From Aspidapion aeneum (Eukaryota > Arthropoda > Insecta > Coleoptera > Brentidae): a DNA stretch of 64,000 nucleotides. The DNA lies in contig OY755042.1 of the NCBI GenBank assembly GCA_963576565.1, positions 16,839,272-16,903,271 of the forward strand. Direction: 5' to 3'. Positions 9,542-20,984 of this stretch are shown here, piece after piece; position 1 is the first letter of the stretch; each line of letters opens with the position of its first letter. The notes beneath the pieces were generated by a model, which searched no databases, had not been told where the DNA came from, and saw nothing but the letters and a program-made list of their open reading frames with translations. The position numbers and the translations under genes are program-made.

Positions 9542-10277
9542 TTAGCTCACACATATACTATACTATAGTAGTGTGAGCTATGGTGATCCTAATTTTTTCG
9601 AGAAAAAAAAAGTTGCTCCGATTTCAAAATTTTTTATATATCTTTGCGTTTCAGATGATTTTGAAACTTTTTTGTTGCGCCGTCTGTCTGTCTGTCTGTA
9701 TGTCTGTCTGTCTGTCTGTATGTCTGTAACGACCAACGCGCATAACTCAAAAACCGCTTGGCCGATTTTAATAAAATTTGGTACCTAGGCTGGGTCTTGG
9801 GTCGAAATGGTCCCATTTAAAAATGAACAAAATCCGTAGATCACAAACCAAATAAAAGGGTGGGGGTAGATTTCAAAAATTAGAGTTTATGTGAAAATAT
9901 GGTGTGTGTGATATCAAACGAAAGGTAATTGAGTCTCCAGTTAAACAAAATACATTTTAATTTATTTAAAAAAAAGGGTGGGGGTATATTTTAAAAATTA
10001 GAGTTTTAAGTGAAAATATGGCGTGTGTGATATCAAACGAAAGGTAATTGAGTCCGGAGTTTAACAAAATACATTTTAGTTTTTGTTTTTTTTAAGGGTG
10101 GAGGTAGATTTCAAAAATTTGAGTTTGGGTCAAAACATGGCTTGTGTGGTATCAAACAAAAATTTTGTCTGGAGTTGAATAAAATATATTTCAGTTTTTA
10201 GTTATATTAGCTCACACGTACACTATAACTACAATACCTAGTGTGAGCTTAGGGGCCCATATATTGGCAGAGTATTT
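9542..10277 (+). mobile_element. DINE/Helentron-like non-autonomous element, copy 4
   Basis: Nearly identical to copy 2 over the first ~240 bp, including the same interrupted (CTGT)n core near 9684-9731. Three GGGTGGGGGTAG-type blocks follow, then the terminal hairpin and GGGGCCCATATATTGGCAG. The close match to copy 2 suggests recent activity or local duplication. Confidence 0.75.
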
Positions 10278-11215
10278 TTTACGCACTTCACAGAACATTT
10301 ATGACTATTGGTTAATTGGTGAACACTGTTGCCAAACAACACATATCTACCAGATTTTATAAAAAATTATTTTCAGTAATTGGCATCAAATTAAATCTGC
10401 GGATTACATCGCATTGGTAGCTCTTGAAATATATCTCTGATATCAAAAATATTTTTTGTTTTGTCATAGCGCAATATGCGCGGCAACACTGTCTCTAAAT
10501 AAAGAAACTAGTAGCGTGCGTTATTCGAACCCCAGTAAGGTGAAACACTATCCTTTAGTAGAGCATAACGTTCAAACCAGGTAACTGCGCATGCCTGAAA
10601 TAAAAGATAGGAGAAAAATGGGATATGTAAAAGGTCCCTAATGTTTTGCATTGTTAGTATTTTGCAACTCCATAAAATAGCGGCTTCCGACAGAAACACT
10701 TTCAATTTTCAGGTAGGCCACTTTATTGAGTTTCGTGATACGATTTAATATGATGCTTGACTATTTTATTTAACTGTGGAATAAACTTAATGAAAAGTTA
10801 TGGGTTTCATATAGATATACAGCTTTAAACATTGCTAATGGAAACAATCCATTTTGTTATAAGAAATATTTTTTCTTTTGCATTTAATAGTTCTGATTTT
10901 TAACACACGCCAGTCAATATCGACATAAAAAAGGCAAACATTGCAAATGCGCATGTATTTACAATTTTTTTATAAATTGTTAGGATCCTTGAGAGTAGGT
11001 CATTCCCAAGTTTGCAACCCTGAAATCCCTGTGCTATTCCCATGGAATTCTGGAAAACCTGGTACTTTTTGCAGTTAAAAAATAAATAAAATAAGGAAGC
11101 ATTTTTCGGGTACTGACGTATTTTACGCTACATAAATTTTTTATAATTTAAGGGTAACTCCAGCTCTTTAGGTCTATTCCTTTCGAAGAAACGTCTAGTC
11201 AAAGATGATTAATTT
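10278..11215. other. No recognisable feature
   Basis: AT-rich sequence without motifs that I recognise. A 65-codon minus-strand open frame at 10508-10705 has no family resemblance. Confidence 0.5.
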
Positions 11216-11569
11216 TGTCCAAAAAGTAAAATTTTATCGGTACGGTCATTTTTCAAGCCACAAAATTAATTATCCTAGAAAAAATTCATAGGAGAGGAAT
11301 TTGTATAGAATTGAATTGGCTTCAATCTAATTTAAAAATAGTGCCTCTAAGTTTTGGTTTTGTTGTTTATGGTTTAAATTTATGTTTCTGTTTATTTGTT
11401 TCGTGTATAAACATACATATTTTAAACAATATAGAATTCTAAAGTCTTAAATCCACATTCTTTTACAAAATATCTATATATACATATTGGTCAGTAGCCA
11501 TAGCGTCAAAGTTTAGCCTCCGTGGCTTTTTGATGAAGGTTTTATAACACCTGTTTTGATCGACTACTA

Positions 11570-12230
11570 ATCCCCACAATTTCAATTTTTTTCATTCTTA
11601 ATGATTTATGCCATAGTAATGAAACTTGGCACGCATATCGATCCTTCAATATTGATTCTTCAGTTGTCAAAAAAATACATTTCTCTCCCCTAGGGGGCGT
11701 ATGGAAGCAAAATGTGTTTTTAGATTATCCCTTATATCTTCTAGACTATTGCACCTGTAAATCTAGGTCTCACTTAATTAGTAATTAAGTAATACAAATA
11801 CCTACAGTTTTGCTGATTAAAAAAATTTGAAGCGGGTAATAAGGTCCCGTAGCTATAAGAAAAAAAATGACTTCTGATTATGAAGATTGAACAAAATAAC
11901 CCAACCAATTATAAAGTACTTAAAATTTAAAAGTTGCGGACCGCACTCTTTTGATACAATGTCGAAGACCTAGGGCAAAGTATAAGTCAATAAAAATTTT
12001 TTATATAGCAGTCCTATTAGTAATTGTCTGAGTTACCAATCTAGTGAAACTTAAATGTACAGATGTAATAGTCTAGAAGATATAAGGGATAATCTAAAAA
12101 CACATGTTGCCCCCACGGGGCTTTATATGTAATTTCTTTTGACACCTGAAAATTCTATACATAAGGGCTATTGTGCGTGTTAACTTTTATAACTCTAGCT
12201 TAAACCGTTCAGAATAAAACAGGTATTTTG
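11570..12230. repeat. Foldback / long-TIR element of ~660 bp
   Basis: AGATTATCCCTTATATCTTC with CTAGACTATT after it, near 11722, is matched in inverted form by GAAGATATAAGGGATAATCT near 12077. The arms extend outward through a CCCCTAGGGGG / CCCCACGGGG pair and GTGTCAAAAG-like stretches. The unmatched centre is about 250 bp. No coding capacity. Confidence 0.6.
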
Positions 12231-12231
12231 A

Positions 12232-14252
12232 TAATCAAACAAGTTTCATGGCTAATCGGGCAAGGAGTTTTTTGTTTCCCTTATATTTTTCCGTGGGTAG
12301 CTTGAAAGCTTAGCCTCACGGGGGTCCAAGATCTAATGGACACCAAATAAGTATTGACAGTTAACCGTTTCGTCCTTATGGGACTCCTCAGAACACTGCT
12401 GGTCAAGTGACAAATCTTGCGAAGTTAATCAGACGGTTTTGTCTCTAATTAAATGTAATTAGTGAGCGAACTATAGCAAGGGGCGCCATCTACCGAGATA
12501 CGAGAGAAACAAAAAACCAAAAGCAGGGAAAAACACTGCTATACAATATCGATCAATGAAAAATCGAATGCAAATAAAAGAACACAACTATAGCCCGTGA
12601 CCTACACAACTATAGCCCGTGACCTACGACAGCTCTTTGTCTTTTCAGGCCGGATCAACGCATTTTGCATTTTTACCCGTCATCAAGACAGTGAGCGTCA
12701 ATCAACGGAATTTTTAAGCCAAATAATACTAACAAACGTGAAATTTCATACCCGTGAATTTAAAAATCAAACAATTTTCATGGCTAATCATGCAAAAAGG
12801 AGTTTTTTGTTTCCCTTATATTTTTCCGTGGGTAGCTTGAAAGCTTAACCTCACGGGGGTCCAAGATCTAATAGACACCTAATAAGTGTTGACAGTTAAC
12901 CGTTTCGTCCTTATGGGACTCCTCAGAACACTGCTGGTCAAGTGACAAATCTTGCGAAGTTAATCAGACGGTTTTGTCTCTAATTAAATGTAATTAGTGA
13001 GCGAACTATAGCAAGAGGCGCCATCTACCAAGATACGAGAGAAACAAAAACCAAAAGCAGGGAAAAACACTGCTATACAATATCGATCAATGAAAAGATC
13101 GAATGCAAATAAAAGAAAACAACTATTATAGTCCGTGACCTACGACAGCTCTTTGTCTTTTCAGGCCGGATCAACGCATTTTGCATTTTTACCGGTCATC
13201 AAGACAGTGAGCGTCAATCAACGGAATTTTTAAGCCAAATAATACTAACAAACGTGAAATTTCATACCCGTGAATTTAAAAATCAAACAAGTTTCATGGC
13301 TAATCGGGCAAAAAGGAGTTTTTTGTTTCCCTTATATTTTTCCGTGGGTAGCTTGAAAGCTTAACCTCACGGGGGTCCAAGATCTAAAGGACACCTAATA
13401 AGTGTTGACAGTTAACCGTTTCGTCCTTATGGGACTCCTCAGAACACTGCTGGTCAAGTGACAAATCTTGCGAAGTTAATCAGACGATTTTGTCTCTAAT
13501 TAAATGTAATTAGTGAGCGAACTATAGCAAGAGGTGCCATCTACCGAGATACGAGAGAAACAAAAAACCAAAAGCAGGGAAAAACGCTGCTATACAATAT
13601 CGATCAATGAAAAGATCGAATGCAAATAAAAGAAAACAACTATAGTCCGTGACCTACGACAGCTCTTTGTCTTTTCAGGCCGGATCAACGCATTTTGCAT
13701 TTTTACCCGTCATCAAGACAGTGAGCGTCAATCAACGGAATTTTTAAGCCAAATAATACTAACAAACGTGAAATTTCATACCCGTGAATTTAAAAATCAA
13801 ACAAGTTTCATGGCTAATCGGGCAAAAATGAGTTTTTTGTTTCCCTTATATTTGTCCGTGGGTAGCTTGAAAGCTTAACCTCACGGGGGTCCAAGATCTA
13901 ATGGACACCTAATAAGTGTTGACAGTTAACCGTTATATACCCGTGAATTTAAAAATCAAACAAGTTTCTTGGCTAATCGGGCAAAAATGAGTTTTTTGTT
14001 TCCCTTATATTTTTCCGTGGGTAGCTTGAAAGCTTAACCTCATGGGTGTCCAAGATCTAATGGACACCTAATAAGTGTTGACAGTTAACCGTTTCGTCCT
14101 TATGGGACTCCTCAGAACACTGCTGGTCAAGTGACAATTCTTGCAAAGTTAATCAGACTGTTTTGCCTCTAATTAAATGTAATTAGTGAGCGAACTATAG
14201 CAAGAGATACGAGGGAAACAAAAAACCAAAAGCAGGGAAAAACACTGCTATA
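12232..14252 (+). repeat. Tandem array, ~515-bp unit
   Basis: TTTCATGGCTAATCGGGCAA or close variants recur near 12241, 12776, 13286, 13802 and 13965, giving spacings of about 535, 510, 516 and 163. Each full unit runs through CTCACGGGGGTCCAAGATCT, ACAGTTAACCGTTTCGTCCT, GACTCCTCAGAACACTGCTG, ACTATAGCAAGAGGCGCCAT and CAGGCCGGATCAACGCATTT. Units are very similar. The first has a 22-bp internal duplication (ACAACTATAGCCCGTGACCT, about 12584-12628); the last are shortened by a deletion near 13935. No open frame is conserved between units. Confidence 0.85.
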
Positions 14253-14440
14253 ACGGTTAACTGTCAACACTTATTAGGTGTCCATTAGATCTTGGACCCC
14301 CGTGAGGTTAAGCTTTCAAGCTATCCACGGAAAAATATAAGGGAAACAAAAAACTCCTTTTTGCCCGATTAGCCATGAAACTTGTTTGATTTTTAAATTC
14401 ACGGGTATGATATTTCACGTTTGTTAGTTATTTTGATATT
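14252..14440 (-). repeat. Inverted partial unit capping the 515-bp array
   Basis: From AACGGTTAACTGTCAACACT to CACGGGTATGATATTTCACG this is the reverse complement of the array segment containing TTTCATGGCTAATCGGGCAA. The array therefore ends in a hairpin-forming inverted copy. Confidence 0.8.
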
Positions 14441-15087
14441 CTACCTTTTTAGCATTTTTGTGTCTGTTAACAACTCGGGCAGTATTGGTTCCCATTTATT
14501 AATAATTGGCTAGGTGTTATAAAATAAATAAAAAAAGCAGAAGAAAGACGATACTATTGGTTCCATAATTATTTTATACAATTTTTTTTTATTGTTTTCT
14601 GGAACATCGATGGTTTACTATTTTTTTGTCCAATACCTAGAGGCCCAATTTTAGCACCATATTCAAGTGAATAGAATTCTCTATAAACTCATCTTTTATT
14701 ACTTTTCTCTGGGACGGTTAGTTTAGCCGGTAAGCGGTGTAGAATATGACCGTACCGGTAAAATTTTGCAGTTTTTGTAAAAAACTGCACATCTTAGACC
14801 ACACGTATCTCCGCAACCAATGAAGCCAGGAAGCTAGGGTTGCGCTCAGATTGTAGAGAATTTCGGGGATTTTACAAAAGGTAGAACGCAAATACGCAAA
14901 AAAAAATTTTAAGGTAGTTTTTTGAAAAAACTAAAAAAATTGCATGCAAGGGTTGCAAATGTGGGTGTGAACTACCGTCAAGGATACTAGCAATATTTTA
15001 AAAAATGTTGAATGCTTTTATTGACTGACAATCTATCTAAAGATTTGAAACTAAATACCAAGGTTTTGTTTCGTGATCCGTGATAGG
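14441..15087. other. No gene; right boundary of the array composite
   Basis: Contains the right inverted repeat (14640-14770) described with the composite. The rest is AT-rich without recognised motifs. Confidence 0.5.
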
Positions 15088-15320
15088 GTCTTATTGAAAT
15101 AAAGTCATGTGGTAATAGTGCCAGGCAGTATTTTGACAGTTTATATTGAAAGATGACAGCTGATCTTTTATTAAGGCCTTATTTTACTATAAGAACTTGC
15201 ATAAAAACTGCCGTCTTTAATTAGAGATAAATAATCTACTGTGAGCCTACGATCACGATGCAATTCTGTCAAAATACTGCGTAAGAGTGAGATTATTACT
15301 GCCTAGCATTATCTCTAATG
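15088..15320. mobile_element. TIR element of the ATAAAGCCA family (degraded)
   Basis: It starts TTATTGAAATAAAGTCATGT and continues AATAGTGCCAGGCAGTATTT. The other end (TTACTGCCTAGCATTATC) is a degraded complement. The same family is at 15571-18520 (split) and 41180-41425. Internal similarity includes GACAGCTGATCTTTTA. Confidence 0.55.
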
Positions 15321-15661
15321 TTTGTAATAACTTATTTATATAATAATAATCTAAGATATATTTATTATATCTTAAAATAATTTAAATTTAAATACATTCT
15401 CTAAAAACAAAAAAAAATAAAATTATAAATCTGTCCTAAAATACAGGCTTAAATTACATTCAGACAAAAGATTACGTATAGACTTAAACTATAGCACCAT
15501 CTCCGAGTTTAGATTTAGAGAGTGTAAATAAACGCTGGTTAGAAAGCGGATATAACCTAGGTCTAGTATATTAGCGACTTATTGGAATAAAGCCATAAAA
15601 TAATAGTATTAAGCAGTATTTTGTCAGATTTACATTGCAGGCTGACAGTTGATCTTTTAAA

Positions 15662-15905
15662 GTTATATATATTTATCGGTTTCACAACGGTCTACGTCTT
15701 CCGATACCCAATCTCCACTCGTTTCTGTTTGCCTATAATTCATCATCTAGGCCTCTTACTCTTATTTCATTGTCTATTCCTTCTCTCCAGCTTCTCCTTG
15801 GCCGTCCTCGTTTTCTTCGGCCAGTTGGTTTCCATTGTAGTATTTGTTTAGGTAGTCTTTCATCATTCATTCTTTGTACATGTCCGTATCACACCAGTTG
15901 TTTTG
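15662..15905 (-). pseudogene. LINE 1 C-terminal tail
   Basis: Minus-strand translation gives GHVQRMNDERLPKQILQW, then KPTGRRKRGRPRRSWREG and ending RGLDDEL. This is the hallmark GHV.RM...RLPK...W.P.G.R.RGRP..W tail of insect endonuclease/RT LINE proteins. One in-frame stop precedes YGHV. The tail ends just before the AT-rich 3' end of the element. Confidence 0.8.
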
Positions 15906-16371
15906 TTCTTATATCATCCACTAAAGTACGCTCACCCACTGTCATAATTTCTCTTATTCTTTGATTTGTAACTCTATCTCTTTTTGATTTCCCTGCTGCT
16001 CTTCTCCAATAGTCCATCTCCGTAGCGGAAAGCATTTTTTCTGTTCTATCCTTGATTGGCCATACTTCTGAGCCGTATGTAATAATACTTTTTACAATGG
16101 TGTTATATATAAGCTTTTTGTTATGTTTTGATATACTTTGGTCCCAAATTATTCCATTTAATAAAGTTATTGCTTTTCTTCCTTGTACGTTTCGATCTTT
16201 TATAGCTATGTCTAGTGTTCGGTCAGCTGTAATTTTTAGACCTAAGTATTTATATTATATATTATATATTTAAGATTAGGTCCTGTTTCATTCCACCGAT
16301 ACACATATACTCTGTCTTATTGAGATTAACCTCTAGTCCCCACTTATTGTACTCTTCTATTAGTTTTCGTG

Positions 16372-17110
16372 TCATATATCCGAGTCGTCATAATCCTGAG
16401 CCACTACTATCTGATCATCGGCGAAACATAAAGTATACAAGGTGGTTTCGTCCAACGGAATTCCCATGTTTTGGCACTTTCTCTTCCATACTTTAAGGAC
16501 TTGTTCCAAGTATATCTTGAAGAGCGTAGGCGAGATACAGCAACCTTGTTTAAGACCTTTACTTACTTGAAAGCCTTTGGTTAGTTTTGCTTTTATTTTA
16601 ACTTTTGCCTTACTATTGCGATATAACTCTTTGATGGCCTTAATTAGTTGTACGCTTATGGTGGTGTTTTCCAAAGCTTTCCAAAATAGATTTAGTGGTA
16701 TACTATCATATGCCTTCTGCAATTCGATGTAAAGCAAATGCAGCTCTTGTCCGTATGCCATTTTCTTTTCAATAACTTGGGTTATACAAAATAGACGATC
16801 AGAAGTCGATCTACCCGCCCTGACACGGCTTGTTCTTCTGTCTCCATGTCTTTATATTCGTTCTCCACTTTATTTATTACTCAGTTCTATTTAAATATTT
16901 TTGGAAAAGATTCCGTAATCTACAAAACAGTTCTTCAGTGCCATATTTAATAAGTTCAGCTGGGATATTTCCGGGTCCGGCAGATTTACCGCTTTTTAAG
17001 ATTGTGCACACGTTTTTGACCTCAGAGATTGTGAGGGGTACTGGAGATCCCATTGTTCTAATTATATTGTCTCTTTCTTCTTCCTTGAATTCTGCTCTTT
17101 CCTAAGTTAA
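16372..17110 (-). pseudogene. LINE 1 reverse transcriptase domain
   Basis: An open run of 129 codons (16372-16761) carries YIELQKAYDSIPLNLFW (palm motif A region), QGCCISPTLFKIYLEQVL (motif B) and LCFADDQIVVAQD, with the catalytic FADD intact near 16410-16425. Upstream, in other frames to about 17110, AGPGNIPAELIKYGTEEL matches the start of the RT domain. The RT would make cDNA at the target site, but stops and frameshifts between 16762 and 17110 inactivate it. Confidence 0.85.
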
Positions 17111-17469
17111 AAGTTTTTTAAAATGTTCATCCCATTCTTTGTCAGGTATTGGTGAAATGATATCTCTGCATGTTTCTTTTTTAATCAATCTTATAGTTTT
17201 CCAGCTTCCAAGTTAGAATCTATTTTTTTATCACTGATCATTCTTCTCACCTTTGATTGCGCGATTTTGTATTATTTTCTGCTTCTATTTGTCTTTTGGG
17301 ATAAGTAGGTGTAATATAATTTCCTTTTTTTTTTCTATTTCTCTTTCAATCTCAGCATCCCACCAGTATGGTGATAAGGAAAGAGAATTTTGGACTCCAG
17401 AAAATAGTAATCACTTCCGCATGTTGATCCACGCTTTGTTCTGACATCTTGAATTTTTAGTTTTGTCTT

Positions 17470-18086
17470 TTATTTAGTGATAAGATAATCAATGACGGAT
17501 TTCAGGTTTTGTGAGGGCTTGGTCCAGGTATATTTGTGTATTTCCTTATGTTGAAAAAAACCGTTTTGGACTTTTAGGTCTAATTTCTCACAAACTGTAA
17601 TTAGCCGGTTTCCATTGTCATTAACAATATTTTCTCCATATTGGCCAACTGTCAGATCATTTACTCTGTTACCGGTTTTACTATTTAAATCTCCCAATAT
17701 GACAATTTCTCTAGATGTACTTACTACTAATATTTCATTATGTATTTCTTCAAAAAAAATTGTCTTTCACGGCTACATTTGCATCGTCATTATACGCATA
17801 GATTCCAAAAATCGTAAGTCTCATTCCTTTTATTGTTATATTCATTTTAATTAGCCTTTCATTTACTGCTTCCCAGTTGGTGATAAATTTTCTAAATCTT
17901 TTGTTGACCAAAATAGATACTCCTTGTTAAGCATGTTTTTCTTTTGCCACTCCGCTATAGAAATGGTCATATAGTCTTTTTCGTTTCTGTTAGTACAGCA
18001 AGGTCTACCTTCATTCTGCTGCACTCATGTACTATTTCATTAACTTTTCGACCCATTCCTTGCACGTTCCATGTACCAAAAATCAT
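17470..18086 (-). pseudogene. LINE 1 apurinic-like endonuclease domain
   Basis: It begins with MIFGTWNVQGMGRKVNEI at 18086, and TETK follows in the same frame. After a frameshift, RLTIFGIYAYNDD and GDLNSKTGNRVNDL (the GDLN catalytic block) appear, then YTWTKPSQNLKSVIDYLI. These are the ordered landmarks of the EEP endonuclease of non-LTR retrotransposons, which nicks the target DNA. The 75-codon piece at 17470-17697 is the longest open part. At least two frameshifts are present. Confidence 0.8.
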
Positions 18087-18525
18087 ATTCCTGTTTCTTT
18101 GCTTGGTTCATCTTAGGTTTCTCTTTTCTTTCCGAGGCGTTTGATTGGGTTTTTTTAACAGTGTACGTTTTTTTCGGGTATCAGAGGGTTACTCTGATGC
18201 CCCAACCCCCAACCTGGAGGACCAGGTGATTTTTGATCGAGGTTTTCTTCCCCTAACCATTGACGATTCCAACGCCGGTACTACACGGCAGCATCTTCTT
18301 CACCTGTTCTTAAAGTAAGTAAGCTTTTAAAGTTAACATATCAAATTCGAATTTAAAACGTCGTATATTTATCTATAACTAAAGTCGACAGTATTTATTT
18401 CGGTTCGTATAGTAAACAAAATCCTTATGTTGAATGATTAGCTGTCATATTCCAATGCAAAACTGTCAGAATATGGCCTGACACTATTATTGCATGGCTT
18501 TATTCCAATAAGTCCCTATTGTCTA

Positions 18526-20120
18526 TATATATATATATTAGTCTTATTTTATTGACAAAAGAGTCATTTTAGGAATTTTATGAATTTTTGGCATATACCT
18601 TGTTTGCGTCACATACCGACAGAGTGGCCCAAAATAATTTTTAAAAAAATCAGGAAAAATACCTGAGATTTATTAAATATAAAGAAAGGAAACTAAAAAT
18701 CCATGGTCAAAATTAACTTCACTTGCTTTCATGTGAGTCGTTTTAACTATTCTAGAGTGCATAATTGATTATGTGATAAGCTTACAGGGTATTTCAATAT
18801 TTGTTTTAATTCAACGCATGACATGTTTACTTATTGGCTAAGGAATATTTTGTTTACCGGGATGCGTTAAATGGAATATAGAAAAATGTGACTTTTTGTA
18901 GTTTTTTTGCTATAATTTCTCGTCAAATAGAAATAAAAAACCAATATTAATTTTATTTAGTTGAAAAAAAGGCTTTTTAAGTATGTTCAATTTTTTTGTA
19001 GTAAGTGGGGGTCATCGGTTTCATTATTGAGCTATATTTGATAGGATTTGTATTGGTAGTGTCTTTTTACCTTCTTATCGCTTACTTTATGGAACTCTGA
19101 ATACAGGTTTCCTATGCCTGGTAGGTGCCTTATTTGCCCATCAATTAAGCACAAATTTAGTGTTAATTTTATGTTTCTTTCTTTTGATATAAAGTAAAAG
19201 GGAGACACATACAAACTTAAAACTAAATTTGTGCTTAATTGATGGATAAACGAGGGATTACCCGCTTGCATTTTTGCGTCTATTTTCAGACGAAATATCG
19301 TTTTAGATTACTTTCGTATATGGATGCATTAAATAATTATGTGATAAGCCGTTTATAAAAACATTATCTGTGTTTTATTTATTAGGCCACAATATTGATC
19401 TAAAACATATTTATATTAGAGCCGGAAACAAAGGCACCACTTAGCACCTTATAGAATACCATTTTTAAGATGCCTTAATGTGTAAGCTATTAAATAATAT
19501 GGGTGCCATCATATCCTTGCATATCCGCAATATATTTTTATGATATTTTATAAATCAAGTCACCTATATTTTCTGAAGGTAAAATATGAAAGCCTAATAA
19601 AAACTAGCTCAAATTTGAAATGTGATTAAATAAAAAAGCAAATCAAGAGTAAAGGCATTATAGTTGAAGAAGTGACTAGATAAGGATAGCTAACTTTTTC
19701 ATGTTAACTTTTTGATTTTTCAGTGCGACCTTTTTAAAACGAACCCACGTTATTCAGGATCTAGGGAAACCAATAATTTAAACAGTCAAATTTAAAAGCG
19801 TAGTTTGCAAATGTATTTATACAAAAGTTATTAAATAAATAAAAAAAAACAATATAAATAAATTGAAAAAAATAATAATAAAAAAATTTAAACAAATGCA
19901 TATTATCTCAGTTCATGTTCATTTAACAAGTTTTGTTTACATTCATGCGGAAAATTTAGTTGTCTAACCCCGTACTAAAATTAAAATAGGGAAAATGGGA
20001 ATCTCCTAATAACTTTTTTTTCTAATGTAACTTTTCTAAATTTTACTAGTTTGTTTTTGAGATATTTGATCTAAAATCATCAATTTATACTTTTTAATTC
20101 AAATATCTCAAAAACTTTTT
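18526..20120. other. No gene; small inverted repeats
   Basis: AT-rich. An inverted pair CATCAATTAAGCACAAATTT (19139) and its complement AAATTTGTGCTTAATTGATG (about 19225-19247) could be a degraded MITE. Another pair, TTTTTGAGATATTTGAT near 20054 and its complement near 20100, lies close to the 3' end of LINE 2. Nothing coding. Confidence 0.5.
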
Positions 20121-20124
20121 ATTT

Positions 20125-20945
20125 AGTCGGTTTGGAACGTTTTTCTACGTTGTCCGACGCCTATTCTCCACCTTCTTCGATCATGACAATCATCTTCTCA
20201 GATTTTTTTGACTCATTGATCTTTGGATTGACTGTTGCCATTCTAGTTTAGGACGCCCTCTTTTTCTGCGCCCTATTGGGTGCCATTCTACGACCTGCTT
20301 TGGTGATCTTTCGTCGTTAATCCGTTGTACATGGCCGTACCATATCAGTTGCCTCATCATCATACGTTTCTAGTTTTTTAGAGCTACTGCGATATATATT
20401 TTAAAAAGAGTTAGAGAGATACAACATCCCTGTCTTAAGCCTTATGTTACCAGGAATTCTTTTGAAAGTCGATTTCCAATTTTAATTTTAGATTTTGACC
20501 TATTGTATAGTTCTTTTATCGCTTTTATGTATGTTTGACTGATATTAGTCTGCTCTAACACTGTCCATAGTTTTTCTACTGGAACGGTATTATATGCTTT
20601 TTGAAGGTCCACAAAGGTAACATGAGTCTCTATATTTCTGGCCCTCCTTTTCTCAATTACTTGTTTAAGACAAAAAACATTATCCCTACAAGATCTGCCT
20701 GCACGAAACCCACTTTGCTCTTCTGCCTCTTGTTCATATAAATCATTCTCTATTAGATCTCTAAGAATCCTATCGTACAATCTACTTAGAGTACTGGTTA
20801 CTGAAATTCCTCTGTAATTGTTGCAATCCAGCTTCTTTCCTTTTTTATGTATTGAGGATATGAATGCAATTTTCCAATCATCAGGTACTGGATGTCCGTT
20901 TATGCATTGATTGATAATATATGTGAGATGTTCGATTAGTTTCTT
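20125..20945 (-). pseudogene. LINE 2 RT fragment fused to its C-terminal tail
   Basis: From 20945 the frame reads through PVPDDWKIAFISSIHKKG and NNYRGISVTSTLSRLYDRIL, and on to LQKAYNTVPVEKLWTVL. A stop near 20441 precedes GLRQGCCISLTLFKIYI. The sequence then jumps to GHVQRINDERSPKQ and GRRKRGRPKLEW near 20230-20340. The FADD catalytic block and about 250 residues are therefore missing by internal deletion. The first open run is continuous from 20945 to 20442. Confidence 0.8.
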
Positions 20946-20984
20946 TTTTTTTTACGGGTATGCACACTCGCAAGGAGATCCCTA

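Larger units (their letters stand above)
11216..14770. mobile_element. Composite bounded by inverted repeats around a satellite-like array
   Basis: Diverged inverted repeats lie at about 11216-11360 and 14640-14770. TTATCGGTACGGTCATTTTT on the left matches the complement of GACCGTACCGGTAAAATTTT on the right, and both arms continue to an AGTGCCTCTAAG / CCTAGAGGC pair. Enclosed are a foldback (11570-12230) and a ~515-bp tandem array. It could be one large non-autonomous element with subterminal inverted repeats, or independent insertions. Confidence 0.45.
15660..18306 (-). mobile_element. RTE-like LINE 1, near full length, decayed
   Basis: On the minus strand the order is a 5' leader (about 18306-18087, with GGTCCTCCAGGTTGGGGGTT), an endonuclease-like domain, a linker, a reverse transcriptase and a C-terminal tail, ending in an AT-rich tail (ATATATATAACT). 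That order and the tail are typical of RTE-type or related insect LINEs. Many stops and frameshifts break the ORF. LINE 2 at 20125-25700 belongs to the same or a close family, with the same leader and tail motifs. It is inserted in a TIR element. Confidence 0.8.
15571..18520. mobile_element. TIR element of the ATAAAGCCA family, split by a LINE
   Basis: The left end GACTTATTGGAATAAAGCCA (near 15575) and the right end, the complement of GACTTATTGGAATAAAGCCA-type sequence (about 18494-18513), form a TIR pair of at least 35 bp. Subterminal GACAGTTGATCTTTTAA (left) and the complement of GACAGCTAATCATTCAACAT (right) also pair. The ~2.65-kb RTE-like LINE at 15660-18306 separates the two halves, so the LINE inserted into the element. 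Confidence 0.65.

Noticed and set aside
15621..18144. Plus-strand hydrophobic frames (for example 15621-15964, 16052-16273, 16830-17105, 17615-18144)
   Set aside because: They are the complement of LINE 1 coding sequence, not membrane proteins.
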